A stretch of DNA of 64,000 bases from Desulfobacteraceae bacterium (GTDB lineage: Bacteria > Desulfobacterota > Desulfobacteria > Desulfobacterales > Desulfosalsimonadaceae): positions 1 to 64,000 of the forward strand of contig JAIPES010000001.1 in NCBI GenBank assembly GCA_021737045.1, written 5' to 3'. Made by a program: the position numbers and the translations under genes. Each line of letters begins with the position of its first letter. Positions within the stretch are counted from its first letter, which is position 1. The notes under the pieces are model-generated. The model worked only from the letters and a program-made list of their open reading frames with translations. It was not told the origin of the DNA and ran no database searches. Of the stretch, positions 21,317 through 31,537 are shown in pieces.

Positions 21317-22441
21317 TCACATTTTAATCCACTCATGGCCGAACATGTCCTTTTGCCACGGCTTGAGATCTGCAATGGCATCCAGGTCCTCCAAATTGCG
21401 GGGCTGGTCTTCGGCGATTTGTTTCAGGGCGTTTTTGTTGACAATCAGGTACGGATCAATTTCCAGGGCTTCGGCTTTTTGCTGCCGCCACTGCTTTAGC
21501 TGTTTGATCCGGCGGGTCACGGCCGCAGGAACGGGCTTTGACTTCTGCTTCGGGTACCTGGGCCACTGCTCCGGGGAAAGTGCCATGGCAAAATCAACGG
21601 CCTGCAAAATGGCTGTGCCGTACATCTGGATTTGTTTGCGGCTCAACAGGCCGCTTTTTGTGAGTTGAGCGCTGTTTTTCGGTTTCTCCCGGGCCAGGGA
21701 CAAAAGGGTCTGATTGCCCAGGATTTTGAAAGCAGGCCGGTCTTTTTTTCGGGCGATTTCCATCCGGAAAGCCAGCAAGGCTTCAAGCACGGCCAGGCTT
21801 TTGGGGTCCAGGCGGCCGGCGCCCTTGATCCGGACAAAAAGCGGGGTGTCTGCATCCGGGGTTTCCGGCCGCACCCCGGCGATTTCTTCGCAATGCTGGC
21901 GCACCCATTCCATCCGGCCCCGGTTTTTGAGCTCGGCTTTCATTTCCTGGTACAGGGTGACCAGGTAACGCACGTCATTTGCGGCATAGGCGATCATTTC
22001 ATCGGGCAGGGGCCGCACGGACCAGTCCTTTTTCTGGAATTTCTTGTCCAGTTCCACGTTAAAATGACGGGCCAGCACCGCTTCCAGGCTGGTGGCCCCG
22101 TAGCCCAGAAACCGGGCAGCCAGCTCGGTGTCAAACAGGTTTGCCACGCTGATGCCGAAATCCCGGTACAGGCATCGCATGTCATAATCGGCCCCGTGAA
22201 AAACCTTGACAATGCCGGGGTCGGCAAACAAGGGGGCCATGGCCGAAAGGTCCCTGACCGCCAGGGGATCGATAATATAGCAGGCACTTGGGGTGCCCAT
22301 CTGGATTAGGCAGACCTTTTCCTCGAAATGATGCATGCTGTCGGCTTCCAGGTCCACGGCCACAGCCGGCTCTTCTGCCAGTCGCCCGGCCAGGGCGGAT
22401 ATCTGGTCTGCTGTATTGATGTATGTAACCGGTGAAGATTC
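21317..22441 (-). CDS. rnd: ribonuclease D
   Basis: DEDD exonuclease: AVDLEADSMHHFEEKVCLIQMGTPSACYIIDPLAV...VFHGADYDMRCLYRDFGI...YAANDVRYLVTLYQEM; HRDC-like C-terminus. Confidence 0.9.
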   Translation of the reverse strand, partial: ESSPVTYINTADQISALAGRLAEEPAVAVDLEADSMHHFEEKVCLIQMGTPSACYIIDPLAVRDLSAMAPLFADPGIVKVFHGADYDMRCLYRDFGISVANLFDTELAARFLGYGATSLEAVLARHFNVELDKKFQKKDWSVRPLPDEMIAYAANDVRYLVTLYQEMKAELKNRGRMEWVRQHCEEIAGVRPETPDADTPLFVRIKGAGRLDPKSLAVLEALLAFRMEIARKKDRPAFKILGNQTLLSLAREKPKNSAQLTKSGLLSRKQIQMYGTAILQAVDFAMALSPEQWPRYPKQKSKPVPAAVTRRIKQLKQWRQQKAEALEIDPYLIVNKNALKQIAEDQPRNLEDLDAIADLKPWQKDMFGHEWIKM

Positions 22442-22590
22442 CATTTTGAACTGCAATGTACGGACTTGCCCATCCTTTCCGTGTGCTGACTTTTTCCTTG
22501 ACCCTGTTTTGCAGATTCATTACATAGGGCCTTAACGCGCGTGATCCCGAAGTTCCATCCCCTATATGAATGACCAAATGGACAGAGTCA

Positions 22591-24513
22591 ATGATCAATA
22601 TCACATTTCCGGATAAAACACAGCGGCAGTTTGAATCCCCCGTGGACGGATATACTGTGGCTGCAGGCATTTCCGAAGGATTTGCCAGAAATTGCGTGGC
22701 CATGGAAGCAAACGGCCGGCTCATGGACATTTACAGCCAGCTGCAAGAAGATGCCAGTATCCGCTTTATCACCCCAAAAGATCCGGAAGCGTTGGATATC
22801 CTCCGGCACACAGCCGCCCACATCATGGCCCAGGCCGTGCTCCGGCTTTACCCGGATGCCCAGCCCACCATCGGCCCGGTGGTGGAAGACGGATTTTATT
22901 ATGATTTTGACATGGAGCCCATCTCTGAGGAGGATTTTCCCAAAATCGAAGCCGAGATGAAGCAGATCGTCAAGGAAAAGCTTCCGGTTCGCCGGCAGGA
23001 GGTCACCCGGGACCAGGCCATTGAGCACTACCGCCATGAGCCCTATAAGCGCGAGCTGATCGGCGAGCTGGAAGACGGCACCATTTCCTTTTACGTCCAG
23101 GGCGAGTTCACGGATCTGTGCCGGGGGCCGCATCTTCCGCATACCGGATTTGTCAAAGCCTTTAAACTGCTGCGGGTCTCCGGGGCCTACTGGCGGGGAG
23201 ATTCCGACCGCCCACAGCTTCAGCGGATCTATGGAACCGCGTTTTTTGACAAAAAGGATTTAAAGCAGTACCTGACGTTTCTCGAAGAGGCCAGAAAACG
23301 GGACCACCGCAAAATCGGTGCGGCCCTGGACCTGTTTTCCTTCCATGAAGAGGCTCCGGGAATGCCTTTTTTTCACGCAAACGGAATGGAGCTGTGGAAC
23401 GCGCTGCTTGATTACTGGCGCCGGGAGCACCGGGCAGCCGGATACGTGGAAACCAAGACCCCGATTATCCTTCACCGGAGCCTGTGGGAGCAGAGCGGGC
23501 ACTGGGAAAATTACCGGGAAAACATGTATACCCTGGTGGTGGATGAAACAGAGTCTGCCATCAAGCCCATGAACTGTCCCGGGGGCATGCTGTTGTTTAA
23601 GCAAAAGCGCCACTCCTACCGGGATCTGCCCATCCGGGCCGCAGAGATCGGCCTGGTGCACCGCCACGAGCTTTCCGGCGTGCTCTCCGGCCTGTTTCGG
23701 GTGCGGGCCTTTCACCAGGATGATGCCCACATTTTCATGACCCCGGAGATGATCGAGCCGGAAATCCTCGGGATTTTACAGCTGGTCCGGCGCATGTATG
23801 CCACATTCGGGCTTGGTTTTCACCTGGAGCTGTCGACCCGGCCGGAAAAATCCATTGGCACCGATGCCCAATGGGAGCAGGCCACCGGCGGACTGACCGC
23901 CGCGCTGGATGCATACGGGGCCGATTATAAGATCAATGAGGGCGACGGGGCCTTTTACGGGCCCAAAATCGATATCCACATCAAGGACGCCATCGGCCGG
24001 ACCTGGCAGTGCGGGACCATCCAGCTGGATATGTCTTTGCCCGAGCGTTTTGATCTGGCCTATGTGGGCCGGGACAATGAAAAACACCGGCCCGTGATGA
24101 TCCACCGGGTGGTTTTCGGATCAATTGAGCGGTTTCTGGGAATTTTGATCGAGCATTTTGCCGGAAAATTCCCCCTGTGGCTGGCCCCGGTCCAGGCGGT
24201 GATTCTGCCCATCAATGACACCCTGGCCCCGTTTGCCAAAGAGATCTGCCAGCGGCTTTTTGCCGCCGGCCTGCGGGCATATGTGGATGACCGGACCGAA
24301 AGCCTCAACAAAAAGGTCAGGGAAGCGCAGCTGGCCAAAATTCCCCTGATCCTCACCGTCGGCGACAAGGAAAAAAGTGCGGGCACCCTGGCGGTGCGCA
24401 CATTGGACGGGGCCGTGCATCACGGCGCGTCTGTGGACGGTTTTATTTCAGCGGTCTGTGACAATGTCGCCCAACGCAGACTCGACATGGAGGAGCTGCT
24501 GTCGGGCCTGTAG
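22591..24513 (+). CDS. thrS: threonyl-tRNA synthetase
   Basis: TGS + editing + class II core: DILRHTAAHIMAQAVLRLYPDAQ..., MNCPGGMLLFKQKRHSYRDLPIRAAEIGLVHRHE. Confidence 0.96.
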   Translation: MINITFPDKTQRQFESPVDGYTVAAGISEGFARNCVAMEANGRLMDIYSQLQEDASIRFITPKDPEALDILRHTAAHIMAQAVLRLYPDAQPTIGPVVEDGFYYDFDMEPISEEDFPKIEAEMKQIVKEKLPVRRQEVTRDQAIEHYRHEPYKRELIGELEDGTISFYVQGEFTDLCRGPHLPHTGFVKAFKLLRVSGAYWRGDSDRPQLQRIYGTAFFDKKDLKQYLTFLEEARKRDHRKIGAALDLFSFHEEAPGMPFFHANGMELWNALLDYWRREHRAAGYVETKTPIILHRSLWEQSGHWENYRENMYTLVVDETESAIKPMNCPGGMLLFKQKRHSYRDLPIRAAEIGLVHRHELSGVLSGLFRVRAFHQDDAHIFMTPEMIEPEILGILQLVRRMYATFGLGFHLELSTRPEKSIGTDAQWEQATGGLTAALDAYGADYKINEGDGAFYGPKIDIHIKDAIGRTWQCGTIQLDMSLPERFDLAYVGRDNEKHRPVMIHRVVFGSIERFLGILIEHFAGKFPLWLAPVQAVILPINDTLAPFAKEICQRLFAAGLRAYVDDRTESLNKKVREAQLAKIPLILTVGDKEKSAGTLAVRTLDGAVHHGASVDGFISAVCDNVAQRRLDMEELLSGL

Positions 24514-24536
24514 AATTTTTGCAGGGTTGAAACAGA

Positions 24537-24573
24537 AAACCGGGAGCCTTTATTTGAAAAAAACTCCCGGTTT
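24537..24573. terminator. bidirectional terminator-like hairpin between convergent thrS and Hdr-like gene
   Basis: aaaccgggag - cctttatttgaaaaaaa - ctcccggttt, 10-bp stem. Confidence 0.7.
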
Positions 24574-24601
24574 GATATTTGTGCTGATATTTTTTGGGTT
24601 T

Positions 24602-25909
24602 TTACGCGCCGTACATGGCCACGTTTTTCAGATCCTCTCCAAGATATTCCCGTTCATTTTCTCCCAGAACGCCCAGAGACAGGCAGATCAGGGTCCACAG
24701 ATGAACTGTCTGCCAGGGGTGTTCCCGGATTTCGCTTAAATCATGGACCTGGGCGTGACAGTTGTGGCACGGGGTAATGCAGTAATCCGCACCGGTGGCC
24801 AGGATCTGGTTGGCTTTTGCCTCGCCGTACTGGCGCCGTTCCTCGGGATATCCGGACTGCAGAAATCCGCCGCCGCCGCCGCAGCAGTAGTTGTTGGAAC
24901 GATTGGGGCTCATGTCGATGAAGTTTTCCTCGCCAACCACGTTTTTGACCACGTAGCGCAGATCTTCGGCCACCGGGTCGCCAAAGGACTTGCGCACCAA
25001 CTGGCACGGGTCCTGAACCGTGAATTTGACCTTGAGGTCCTTGTTCCAGTCAGGGGTCACCTTGAGCTTGCCCTCCCGGATCCACTGGGCGTAGAGCTGG
25101 ATAATGCTTTGGATTTCAAAGTTGTAGGGGATGTTGAATTTTTTCAGTCCGGCCCGGACTGCGAAAAGTTCGTGCCCTCATTCGGTGTTGAGCCAGACCT
25201 TGCAGCCAAGATCCTCCACAGCTTTGGCCTTGACCTCCACAATATGTTTCCACGCCTCGTCATCGGCCATGAACATGCAGTAGTTCTCAGCCGCCCATCC
25301 CTTGGTGCCGTAGGTCCAGTCCGCGCCCACCAGGTGCAGGATTTTCCACAGGGGCACCATCTCATCCGGCTCGGTTACGGGCTCGCGGGAGTTCTGATTG
25401 AGAAAGTAATAGGCGCCCTGCTTGTTCACCGGCGCTTCCATGTCTTTGAATTCTGGCTGGGCCTCCCGGTATTCCTCGAGCACGTCCTCGACCACGAACT
25501 CAAAATCTTCTTCTGTGGCGCCCATTGCGCTGCAGGTGTCATTTCGCAGGGCCATGTCACAGGATCCGAGAATGCCCTTAGGCCGCTGGTCCCGGGGCCA
25601 GCTCTGGCGTGCGTAAAACACAAGCTGCGGGATGTTGATCTGCATGGGGCAGACGTAAATGCAGCGCTGGCACATGGTACAGTGCCAGACCCAGGGGGAC
25701 TGCTGGATCTCTTCATCCATGCCAAGGGCTGCCATGCGCAGAAACTTGCGTGCATCCATGCCGCCGATGCCCGTTGCCGGACACCCCGAGGAGCATGCGC
25801 CGCAGGTCAGGCACAGATCCAGGTTGCCGCCTTCGGGCAGCAGGTCTTTGACCTTGTCGATAAAAGTGCTTGAGCGCTTTGTCCCAAGCTTGATTGCAGG
25901 TTCTCCCAT
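24602..25909 (-). CDS. (Fe-S)-binding heterodisulfide reductase/DsrK/TmcB-like protein, candidate selenoprotein (in-frame TGA 25178-25180 read as Sec)
   Basis: N-part CLTCGACSSGC...CTMCQRCIYVCP (two 4Fe-4S motifs) and C-part CQLVRKS...NYCCGGGGGFL...CHNCHAQ (CCG-type) are contiguous in one frame across a single TGA: ...VWLNTE-U-GHELFAVRAGLKKFNIPYNFEIQSII... Confidence 0.82.
25145..25161 (-). promoter_or_regulatory. candidate bacterial SECIS hairpin
   Basis: mRNA sense CAGTCCGGGCCGGACTG: perfect 6-7 bp stem, G in the apical loop, 16 nt downstream of the TGA. Confidence 0.65.
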
Positions 25910-26010
25910 ACAATACCCTCCGTTGATGCCCGGTGCGGGCACGGCTTTTGCCTGCGGGCCCGGGCATTGATTGATGATGATGATATCACATGCCGTATGC
26001 CGACAGTTGG

Positions 26011-26038
26011 TTGAAGGTTGACCTTAGTTGACTATAAT
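26011..26038 (+). promoter_or_regulatory. putative sigma70 promoter for the GerMN-fusA operon
   Basis: TTGAAG - 16 nt - TATAAT. Confidence 0.5.
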
Positions 26039-26040
26039 CA

Positions 26041-26074
26041 TTTGCAACCCAAAACAAAAACCTTGGGTTGCAAA
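26041..26074. promoter_or_regulatory. 12-bp stem inverted repeat just downstream of the putative -10
   Basis: tttgcaacccaa - aacaaaaacc - ttgggttgcaaa, perfect. Confidence 0.6.
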
Positions 26075-26219
26075 AATGAAACCAAATTTTTTCCTGCCAT
26101 AAACAAGCCGGTAAAGTCAAGCACAATCGAAGGGTTGCATCAGGTATCTGAAATTCGGCTTTCTCGCATTGACATGGGTGCATCTGTGGCTTATGATAAA
26201 TTGATTTTAAGGGGGTAAA

Positions 26220-26759
26220 ATGGGATTGAAGCGATGGTGCAGGCGGCTGTCGTGTTTGTGCCTGGTCATATGGCTTGTTTTCGCCGGGGCCGCTGCCGGC
26301 GCACAGAACACGGCCTCAGAGCGGCACCCCGAGGGCGAAATATTTTTATATTTTGTTGATCCGGAGGCCGGATATCTTGCAGGCGAACCCCGGAATATGG
26401 ATTTTTCCAATGAGCGCAAGGGTCCGGGCCAATTTTATACCCGCATTGTAGAAGAACTGATCAGCGGTCCGAAAACCAGGCTTGAGGCTCCCCTGTCGGC
26501 GCAAACCAATGTACGGGCGGTGTATGCCGGTGCCGGTGGGTTGGCTTACGTGGATTTGTCAGCAGAAGCGGCGGATCTGCACACGAAAGGCGTGCGCAGC
26601 GAACTGCTGAGCGTCTATAGCATTGTCAATACACTGATACTCAATTCCAACGGCATCCAGGCGGTCCAGATCCTGATAGAGGGCAGTCCGGTGCAAACCC
26701 TGGCCGGGCACGTGGATATCCGTTTGCCGCTAAACGCGCAGATGTTGCTGGTGAGATGA
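26220..26759 (+). CDS. GerMN domain-containing (lipo)protein
   Basis: 179 aa, signal peptide; [20 protein letters not shown]...IVEELISGP...[47 protein letters not shown]. Confidence 0.85.
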   Translation: MGLKRWCRRLSCLCLVIWLVFAGAAAGAQNTASERHPEGEIFLYFVDPEAGYLAGEPRNMDFSNERKGPGQFYTRIVEELISGPKTRLEAPLSAQTNVRAVYAGAGGLAYVDLSAEAADLHTKGVRSELLSVYSIVNTLILNSNGIQAVQILIEGSPVQTLAGHVDIRLPLNAQMLLVR

Positions 26760-28780
26760 AAAAAATCGGACAAATAAGAAATATCGGCATTATCGCCCAT
26801 ATTGATGCAGGCAAGACCACGGTCACCGAGCGGGTGCTGTTTTACACGGGCCGGTCTCACAAAATCGGCGAGGTCCACGACGGCGAAGCCGTGATGGACT
26901 GGATGCCCGATGAGCAGGAGCGGGGCATCACCATTACCTCAGCGGTGACTACCTGCCAGTGGGACAAATGCGACATTCAGATTATTGACACCCCGGGGCA
27001 CGTGGATTTCACCATTGAGGTGGAGCGCTCACTGCGCGTGCTCGACGGAGCGGTTGGCGTGTTTTGCGCCGTGGGCGGCGTGGAGCCCCAGTCTGAAACC
27101 GTCTGGCACCAGGCAGACGATTATCTGGTGCCAAAGATCGCCTTTGTCAATAAGATGGACCGGGTGGGAGCGGATTATTTCCGGACCATCGATATGATGA
27201 AAGAACGCCTGCATGCCCGCCCCCTGGTGCTTCAACTGCCCGTTGGCAGCGAGGACGGGTTTCGGGGCGTTATTGATTTATTGCACATGCGCCAGATGGT
27301 CTGGGAGACCGGCGGGCCGGAAATGCCGTTTGTCACCGGCGAAATCGACCCGGATCTGCTGGAAACAGCCCAACAGTACCGCGAAAAACTTATCGAGACC
27401 GTGGCTGAAACCGACGATGCCATCATGGAGGCCTACCTGGAAGAAGCCGATATACCGGTTCAGAACCTGGTGGCCGCCATCCGGAAGGCCACCATCGGTC
27501 TGCACCTGGTACCGGTGCTCTGCGGTTCGGCTTTGAAAAACAAGGGCATCCAGCCATTGCTCGATGCGGTGGTCAATTACCTGCCCAGTCCCCTGGAGGC
27601 TCCGCCCATTCAGGGCACAATGCCCGACTCCGGGGAAAAAGTTGCCTTTGAGGCAAAGCCCAAGGGGCCCACGGTGGCCCTTATTTTCAAGGTTTCCATG
27701 ATCGAGGGGCGAAAGCTGTCCTATGTGCGGGTTTATTCCGGCAGCATCAAGGCCGGCGCAGAGATCTACAATTCCATCCGGGAGAAATCGGAAAAAATTT
27801 CCCGGATTTTAAAGATGCATGCCAACAAGCGCGAGCGCTTAGACGAGGCCGGCCCGGGTGCCATTGTGGGCGTGGTGGGGCTAAAGGACTCCTCCACCGG
27901 CGAGACGCTCTGCGACAGGGACAATCCGGTGCTGCTGGAACAAATGAAATTCACCAAGCCGGTGATCTCCATTTCCATTGAGCCCAAAACCCATGATGAT
28001 CAGGAAAAACTGCCACAGGTGCTGGAAAAGCTCATGGCCGAAGATCCCACTTTGCATGTCAAACAGGACGAGGACACGGGCCAGACCCTTTTGTCCGGCA
28101 TGGGCGAACTGCACCTGGATGTGATTATCAGCCGGATGCGGCGTGAGTACAAGACAAACGTCAATGTGGGCAAACCCCAGGTGGTCTACCGGGAAACCAT
28201 CGCAAAGCAGGCATCCGGCCATGGTGTGTTTGATCGGGAGGTGGCCGGCCAGCGGCATTTTGCCGAAGTCGCGCTCACAGCCCGGCCCCTTTCCCGCGGC
28301 AGCGGGATGCGCTTTGCCGCAGAGGTCTCAGAGGATATCATCCCGGCCCAGTTTATCCCGGCGGTTGAAAAGGGCGTTCGTGAAGCCATGGAATACGGAG
28401 AGCTGATGGGATATCCGGTGGTGGACCTGGAAGTGAAAATCACCGGCGGAGCGTTTCGCGAATCACTGGGATCTTCTCTGGCCTATTCCGTTGCCGCCGC
28501 CATGGCCTGCCGGGAAATGTTTGCTGCAGCTGATCCTTACCTGCTCGAACCCATCATGAACGTGGAGGTCTACGTTCCGGAATCGTTTATGGGCGAGGTG
28601 ATCGGGGATTTAAATTCCCGGGGGGGCAAGATCGAATCCATTGCCGCAAAGGGCGACAACCAGATCATCACCGCCATCGCCCCTCTTTCAAAGATGTTTG
28701 GCTATACCACGGCCCTGCGTTCGGCCTCCCAGGGCAGAGGCACCTTTACCATGAAATTTTCCCATTTTGACCGGATGTAG
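26756..28780 (+). CDS. fusA: elongation factor G (paralog outside a ribosomal-protein operon)
   Basis: 674 aa; [23 protein letters not shown]..., [19 protein letters not shown]. Confidence 0.93.
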   Translation: MKKIGQIRNIGIIAHIDAGKTTVTERVLFYTGRSHKIGEVHDGEAVMDWMPDEQERGITITSAVTTCQWDKCDIQIIDTPGHVDFTIEVERSLRVLDGAVGVFCAVGGVEPQSETVWHQADDYLVPKIAFVNKMDRVGADYFRTIDMMKERLHARPLVLQLPVGSEDGFRGVIDLLHMRQMVWETGGPEMPFVTGEIDPDLLETAQQYREKLIETVAETDDAIMEAYLEEADIPVQNLVAAIRKATIGLHLVPVLCGSALKNKGIQPLLDAVVNYLPSPLEAPPIQGTMPDSGEKVAFEAKPKGPTVALIFKVSMIEGRKLSYVRVYSGSIKAGAEIYNSIREKSEKISRILKMHANKRERLDEAGPGAIVGVVGLKDSSTGETLCDRDNPVLLEQMKFTKPVISISIEPKTHDDQEKLPQVLEKLMAEDPTLHVKQDEDTGQTLLSGMGELHLDVIISRMRREYKTNVNVGKPQVVYRETIAKQASGHGVFDREVAGQRHFAEVALTARPLSRGSGMRFAAEVSEDIIPAQFIPAVEKGVREAMEYGELMGYPVVDLEVKITGGAFRESLGSSLAYSVAAAMACREMFAAADPYLLEPIMNVEVYVPESFMGEVIGDLNSRGGKIESIAAKGDNQIITAIAPLSKMFGYTTALRSASQGRGTFTMKFSHFDRM

Positions 28781-30251
28781 ACCGGGTCTCAAACACGCCG
28801 GCGCCGGCCTGCCCGGAAAAGTAAAAATCCCGGTAAGGGCTGTTTTCGTCTGTTTTCTCCTTTTTTTCCGGCATTTTTTTGGTTTCTGCCAGTTCCTTGT
28901 GGATTTTTTCTGCAAGGGTTTTGCTTCCGGTTTTGTCCAGGGCCCGGTTAAAATGGAATCTCGCATTTTCTGCATCCCCGGTTTTCCGGTAATAGCGGCC
29001 CAGGTAATAATGGGCCTGATCCAGACGGTTTTGTTCGCCGTAGCAATTGCCCAGAAAATAAAGTGTGCGTTCATGATCCGGAAATTTCCGGTTGATTTTC
29101 TTGAAGGCGGCAATGGCTTTATCAAAATCGCCCCGGCTCATGTGGCTGCGGCCCAGGTAAAACAGCCCGTCAGGCCCGTAGCGGGAAATGTTGTCAATTC
29201 CGGAAAGGGTGTGGATGGCTTTTTCATGTTTTCCGGAAAGAAAAAGGATCCGTCCCAGGTCAATGGCCATGAAAGAATCATCCGGCCGTCGGGCGATACT
29301 TTTTTTTATGGCCTCCAGGGCGGATTCGGGCTGGCCGCTTTCGGCCAGAGCCAGGGCCAGTCCGTATAGGGCGGCCTGATCTTCAGGATTTTTTTCAAGC
29401 TGCTGGCGGAAGTGTTTGACAGCCCGGCCGGACTGCCCGTAAAGGGCTTTGAGCCGGGCGCGGGTGCGCTGGAATGCAAAACTGTCAGAGGGTTTGGACT
29501 CCGGGCGGTGCATCAGCATGTTTTCCAGGTTGGTCAGCCGTTGACGGGTGGCCGGATGGGTTTTGAGATAAGTGGGAACCTGCTCTTCTCCGTACCATTC
29601 GCGATCACGGATTTTGCGCAGGGCTTCCCTGAGGCCGTAGAGGTCATAGTCGGCTGCGAGCAGATACTGGCGGCCCAGAAAATCGGCTTCCAGTTCGTTT
29701 TCCCGGGTATAGGCCAGAATCATGCTCTGGCCGGCGGCCAGCGAACCCATGGAAAGGGCACTGCCCACCGCCGAAGCCCCGCCCAGGCCAACGAGGATGC
29801 CGGCAATCATTCCGGCCATGGAAAGGATCTGGCTTTTTTTGGATTTTTCAATCATGTCGGATATGTGCCGGGCCGAGACATGGGCGATTTCATGGGCCAC
29901 GATTCCGGCCAGTTCGCTTTCGGTGTCCATGGTTTCAAACAGCCCGGAAAATATAAAGATATTTCCGGCCGGGCCGGCAAATGCATTGACCGTGTCCTGG
30001 TTGATCACATGGAACTTGTAGTCAAAGGGCTGGGGCGGCAGGTTTTCGAGAATGCGCCCGCCAAGGTCATTGATATATTCGTGGATGATAAAATCGTCGA
30101 TTACATGGTAATGCTTGTGGATCGTTTCAAGGAATTCTTCCGCCAGCTCTTTTTCCTCCTTGACGGTCATGGCATCGGCTGTGGAGCCTGCGGGCCACAG
30201 CAGCAGGCATAATGTCAGCAATAAGGCGATGGCTTGCTCGATTCGTTTCAT
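28746..30251 (-). CDS. M48 family metalloprotease with C-terminal TPR repeats (BepA-like)
   Basis: 501 aa; signal peptide; [10 protein letters not shown] (HExxH), TPR repeats. Confidence 0.9.
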   Translation of the reverse strand: MKRIEQAIALLLTLCLLLWPAGSTADAMTVKEEKELAEEFLETIHKHYHVIDDFIIHEYINDLGGRILENLPPQPFDYKFHVINQDTVNAFAGPAGNIFIFSGLFETMDTESELAGIVAHEIAHVSARHISDMIEKSKKSQILSMAGMIAGILVGLGGASAVGSALSMGSLAAGQSMILAYTRENELEADFLGRQYLLAADYDLYGLREALRKIRDREWYGEEQVPTYLKTHPATRQRLTNLENMLMHRPESKPSDSFAFQRTRARLKALYGQSGRAVKHFRQQLEKNPEDQAALYGLALALAESGQPESALEAIKKSIARRPDDSFMAIDLGRILFLSGKHEKAIHTLSGIDNISRYGPDGLFYLGRSHMSRGDFDKAIAAFKKINRKFPDHERTLYFLGNCYGEQNRLDQAHYYLGRYYRKTGDAENARFHFNRALDKTGSKTLAEKIHKELAETKKMPEKKEKTDENSPYRDFYFSGQAGAGVFETRSTSGQNGKISW

Positions 30252-30345
30252 GGCTTGCTCCCGGATATATCCTCGGATTTCTCTTCTTGGGATCTGTATC
30301 CTTGATGGTTTCGTAAAAAGCTTTTTACCGCGTCCGCTGTTGTTG

Positions 30346-30547
30346 CAGGAAGGAAGCCCTGCAGCCGGGGTCAGTTTTTTCGCTCCTGACCGTTTACGGA
30401 TTCAGCCAATGCCTTCGCTTAAAATTTCAAGAACTCGGCCTGTCGGCCTCAAACAGTTTGAAATTTTTTAGCTCCGGCATTTGCTGAATTTTTCCGTAAA
30501 CGCTCAATGTCGCTTCAAAAACCGACCCCGTCCTTGGACTTCCTTGG
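30346..30547. repeat. ~200-nt near-palindromic hairpin (family 2, extended-apex version)
   Basis: Outer arms caggaaggaagccctgcagccggggtcagttttttcgctcctgaccgtttacgga / tccgtaaacgctcaatgtcgcttcaaaaaccgaccccgtccttggacttccttgg, with nested attcagcc..tgctgaat and atttcaa..ttgaaat pairs. Confidence 0.85.
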
Positions 30548-30664
30548 AAGTCCTAAAACTGGTATAATCGCCAATCAATAAAAAAATAACTTTTTGATTT
30601 TACTTAACACTTAATCACTTAAAACTTAACACTGCCTGTAAAAAAGACTTTTTACAGGCTTATC
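30548..30664. repeat. ~117-bp intergenic repeat, inverted relative to 46931-47047
   Basis: aagtcctaaaactggtataatcgcc...gattttacttaacacttaatcacttaaaacttaacactgcctgtaaaaaagactttttacaggcttatc. Confidence 0.88.
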
Positions 30665-30711
30665 ATTCTTGAATTTGCAAACAATTATTTTTATGGTACA
30701 GAGGTTTTATT

Positions 30712-31512
30712 ATGGCACATATGATCTGCATTGCAAATCAAAAGGGAGGGGTGGGCAAAACCACCACCGCCATCAATCTGGCTGCCGCCCTGGCCCATGC
30801 CGGCAAAACCACTCTTCTTGTGGACTGTGATCCCCAGGCCAATGCCACCACTGGCCTGGGGATCGACAAAAGCGGACTGGAAAAGACCCTGTATCATGGT
30901 TTGATCGGCCATGCCGATGCCCAAGACATCATTGTTGAAAGCGGTGTGCCGCGGCTCTGGCTGATGCCGTCCCGGGTGGAGCTAATCGGTTTTGAGGTGG
31001 AGATGTTAGGCGATGCCTCACGGGAGCGGCTGCTTCAGCAGTTGCTGTCCCCGTGCAGTCAGGCATATGATTATATCCTGCTGGATTGTCCGCCTTCTTT
31101 GAGTCTGCTGACCGTCAACGCCATGACCGCCGCCCACGGGGTTCTGATTCCCCTGCAGAGCGAGTTTTACGCATTGGAAGGCCTGGGTCAGCTTCTGCAG
31201 ACGGTCAAGCGGATCAAGCAGCGGATGAACCCGTCTTTGAAAATCGAGGGAATCCTGCTGACCCTTTTTGACAAGCGGACCAATCTTTCCGGTCAGGTAG
31301 CCGAGGATGCGGAAAAATATTTCAAAGACATGGTCTATGATACGCGGATTCCCAGGGCCGTGCGTCTGGCCGAGGCCCCCAGCTACGGCAAACCCATTCT
31401 TTCCTATGACCCGGCCTCGCCGGGGGCGGTGAGCTACAGTGCTCTGGCAAGGGAAATGTTACGGAAGCACAATGCACCCGGAGCCCCGGGGCTGCAAAAG
31501 ACCGCCAGCTGA
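30712..31512 (+). CDS. parA: chromosome partitioning ATPase ParA/Soj
   Basis: MICIANQKGGVGKTTTAINLAAALAHAGKTTLLVDCDPQANATTGLG. Confidence 0.95.
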   Translation: MAHMICIANQKGGVGKTTTAINLAAALAHAGKTTLLVDCDPQANATTGLGIDKSGLEKTLYHGLIGHADAQDIIVESGVPRLWLMPSRVELIGFEVEMLGDASRERLLQQLLSPCSQAYDYILLDCPPSLSLLTVNAMTAAHGVLIPLQSEFYALEGLGQLLQTVKRIKQRMNPSLKIEGILLTLFDKRTNLSGQVAEDAEKYFKDMVYDTRIPRAVRLAEAPSYGKPILSYDPASPGAVSYSALAREMLRKHNAPGAPGLQKTAS

Positions 31513-31537
31513 CAGATGCTCATGAAAAGGGGGGACC

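Noticed and set aside
24602-25060. Separate short Fe-S protein gene downstream of a truncated 25178-25942 gene
   Set aside because: No plausible start, and the coding sequence is continuous upstream to the TGA; interpreted as one Sec-containing gene.
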